64,000 nucleotides of DNA from Clonostachys chloroleuca. Lineage: Eukaryota > Ascomycota > Sordariomycetes > Hypocreales > Bionectriaceae. Shown piece by piece: positions 62,389 to 64,000 of the stretch (position 1 is its first letter; each line of letters starts with the position of its first letter). The translations under genes and the position numbers were made by a program. A model generated the notes under the pieces. It worked only from the letters and a program-made list of their open reading frames with translations. It was not told the origin of the DNA and made no database searches. The stretch lies in contig JBANAY010000003.1 of assembly GCA_037952775.1 (NCBI GenBank), positions 28,582,001 through 28,646,000 on the forward strand. Direction: 5' to 3'.

Positions 62389-64000
62389 ATGATTGTTCTT
62401 AATATCTTATCCCTCAGCCTTCTTGGCGGACTTTCTGAAGTTTTGGCATCTTCATTGCCCACTGTCAGTTTTCTTGACTCCGAAGTCCTTTCGGCTCGAG
62501 CATCATGCAGTGGCAACACTGCTACTACACGATCTCAGTGGTGCGACTACTCCATTGACACAGACTATGCCACAGAGCCTGTTGATACAGGGGTCACCCG
62601 CGAGTACTGGCTTGAGTTAACTGATGAGACCGCTTCCCCTGATGGCGTGTCACGATCAGTGATGCTGGTGAATAACACTCTGCCCGGCCCAACTATTTTT
62701 GCAGACTGGGGTGATGATGTTGTCATTCACGTTACCAATTCTCTTTCCAGCTCCCTGAATGGCACAAGCATACATTGGCATGGGATCCGCCAAAACTATA
62801 CCAATCAGAATGATGGTGTTGTTTCTATCACCCAGTGTCCGCTTGCCGTTGGGAAAACGACCACTTACAGCTGGAAAGCCACTCAATATGGGACGTCTTG
62901 GTACCACTCCCATTTCGGTCTCCAGGCTTGGCAAGGAGTCTTCGGTGGCATTATTATTAACGGTCCTGCCACTGCGAACTATGATGAAGATCTCGGTGTG
63001 GTGTTCTTGAATGATTGGGATCATCAAACCGTCGACGAGCTATATACGACTGCACAAACTCAGGGGCCACCTACACTAGATACCGGTCTCATTAACGGGA
63101 CAAACGTCTATGGTGATGATGATAGCTCATCCCAGACTGGTTCTCGGTTCAGCGTTCCTTTTAGCTCTGGAACATCGTATCGGATGAGACTAGTCAATGC
63201 TGCTGTCGATACGCACTGGAGGTTTTCAATCGATAACCATACCATGACCGTTATTGCCTCTGATTTGGTGCCCATCGAACCCTACACCACGACAGTACTT
63301 AGCCTTGGCATGGGTAAGCTTCCATTCTTCGTGTGGTTATATGATATGCTAACCAGAAACAGGGCAGCGCTACGACATCATAGTCACTGCAGATCAGGCT
63401 GATGTTGCCGAAAACTTTTGGATGAGAGCAATCCCGCAAAGCGCCTGTTCCGAGAATGACAGCACCGATAATATCAAGGGCATCGTTTATTATGGCGATG
63501 CCGCTGGTACTCCTTCCACGACCGGCTATTCATATACGGATGGCTGCGATGACGAGACAGACAACATCACACCGTATATATCCAAGACAGTTGCGTCTGC
63601 CGATTGGAGCGATTTAGAATCTGCTTCTTTATCAAGAACCTCAGGTCTCATCAAATGGAATTTGAACAGCACTTCAATGCTGGTCGAGTGGGCCAATCCA
63701 ACCCTAGAAATGATTATGAACAACGATACGGAATATGAAACCCAAGAAGCTGTGATCGAGCTGCCAGACGCCGACGAATGGGTATACCTTGTTATCCAGA
63801 ATACTGGGGGAATACATCACCCTATTCATCTTCATGGTCATGACTTCTTCATTCTTGCTCAAGGGTCGGAGACTTATTCATCATCCGTCACACTTAATAC
63901 AGACAACCCGCCTCGGCGTGACACTGCCATGCTCCCTGCCTCTGGGTACCTGGTCATGGCTTGGGAGAGCGACAACCCTGGAGCTTGGCTGATGCACTGC
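62389..64000 (+). CDS. Laccase-type multicopper oxidase (3' end outside window)
   Basis: Two exons seen, 62389-63313 and 63363 to the window edge (donor GTAAGC, acceptor AACAG); about 520 residues visible. A signal peptide covers about 1-20 (MIVLNILSLSLLGGLSEVLA). Copper motifs in order: IHWHGIRQN with DGVVSITQCP (L1), WYHSHFGLQAWQGVFGG (L2), GGIHHPIHLHGHDFFIL (L3), and the last visible bases encode AWLMHC, the start of the HCHxxxH motif (L4). This order and the extra first Cys pair (ASCSGN, QWCDYSID) are typical of ascomycete laccases. It would oxidise phenols with O2 outside the cell or on the wall, for pigment or melanin-type polymerisation or detoxification. The ATG at 62389 is the first in frame; a palindrome upstream may be an operator. 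The gene is cut by the end of the window, not truncated biologically. Confidence 0.9.

Overview
The window is nuclear DNA of a filamentous ascomycete, most likely from the Eurotiales (Aspergillus, Penicillium or a relative). The evidence is short spliceosomal introns of about 50-95 bp with GTRNGT donors and CTRAY-like branch points, many Zn2Cys6 regulators, HET and ankyrin proteins, a siderophore permease, a But2-type secreted protein and an ascomycete laccase. Genes are spaced monocistronic units; several pairs are divergent. The species call is inference from gene types, not from a database match.

Layout. 1-3 kb: non-coding DNA with an intron-containing tRNA-Ile(AAT). 3-6 kb: an eight-exon LtrA-family membrane protein. 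6-8.6 kb: a divergent pair, a HET-domain protein and a repeat-rich ankyrin protein, whose C-terminal and N-terminal tails share a short Gly/Asn/Phe/Gln motif. This resembles the amyloid-motif coupling of fungal receptor/effector pairs and is the best candidate here for an undescribed system. An AT-rich island follows. 10.6-16.8 kb: a secreted GMC oxidoreductase and a siderophore permease whose upstream region has a GATA-type iron-repressor site. 17-20.7 kb: a monocarboxylate-type MFS transporter divergent from a Zn2Cys6 regulator. 21.9 kb: a secreted But2-domain protein. 22.9-27.3 kb: a decayed locus (two broken oxidoreductase-type genes and an unidentified remnant) beside an intact AflR-like regulator. 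27.9-33.2 kb: a bZIP factor, an alkenal reductase and an FSP1/AMID-like flavoprotein. 34-43.7 kb: a broken dihydrodiol/xylose dehydrogenase, a short soluble HMG-CoA reductase homologue, a GPI-type GH128 glucanase, a Zn2Cys6 regulator and an HpcH/HpaI aldolase interrupted by one stop. 45.6-54 kb: a small secreted protein, an F-box/ankyrin gene with an internal inversion, a frameshifted aldo/keto reductase and a 776-residue single-pass membrane protein. 55-64 kb: two Zn2Cys6 regulator genes, both with frame breaks, a GFA-domain gene, a small conserved hypothetical gene and the start of a laccase that runs off the window.

A striking overall property is the mixture of clean long genes and clearly damaged ones. 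Roughly 20 kb of intact coding sequence shows no frame break, while eight loci carry in-frame TAG codons, 1-2 nt frameshifts or a rearrangement. That contrast favours real gene decay over random sequencing error, although several indels lie in homopolymers and should be checked on reads. Exon coordinates were derived by eye from splice consensus and reading-frame continuity; family names come from recognition of motifs, not from searches.
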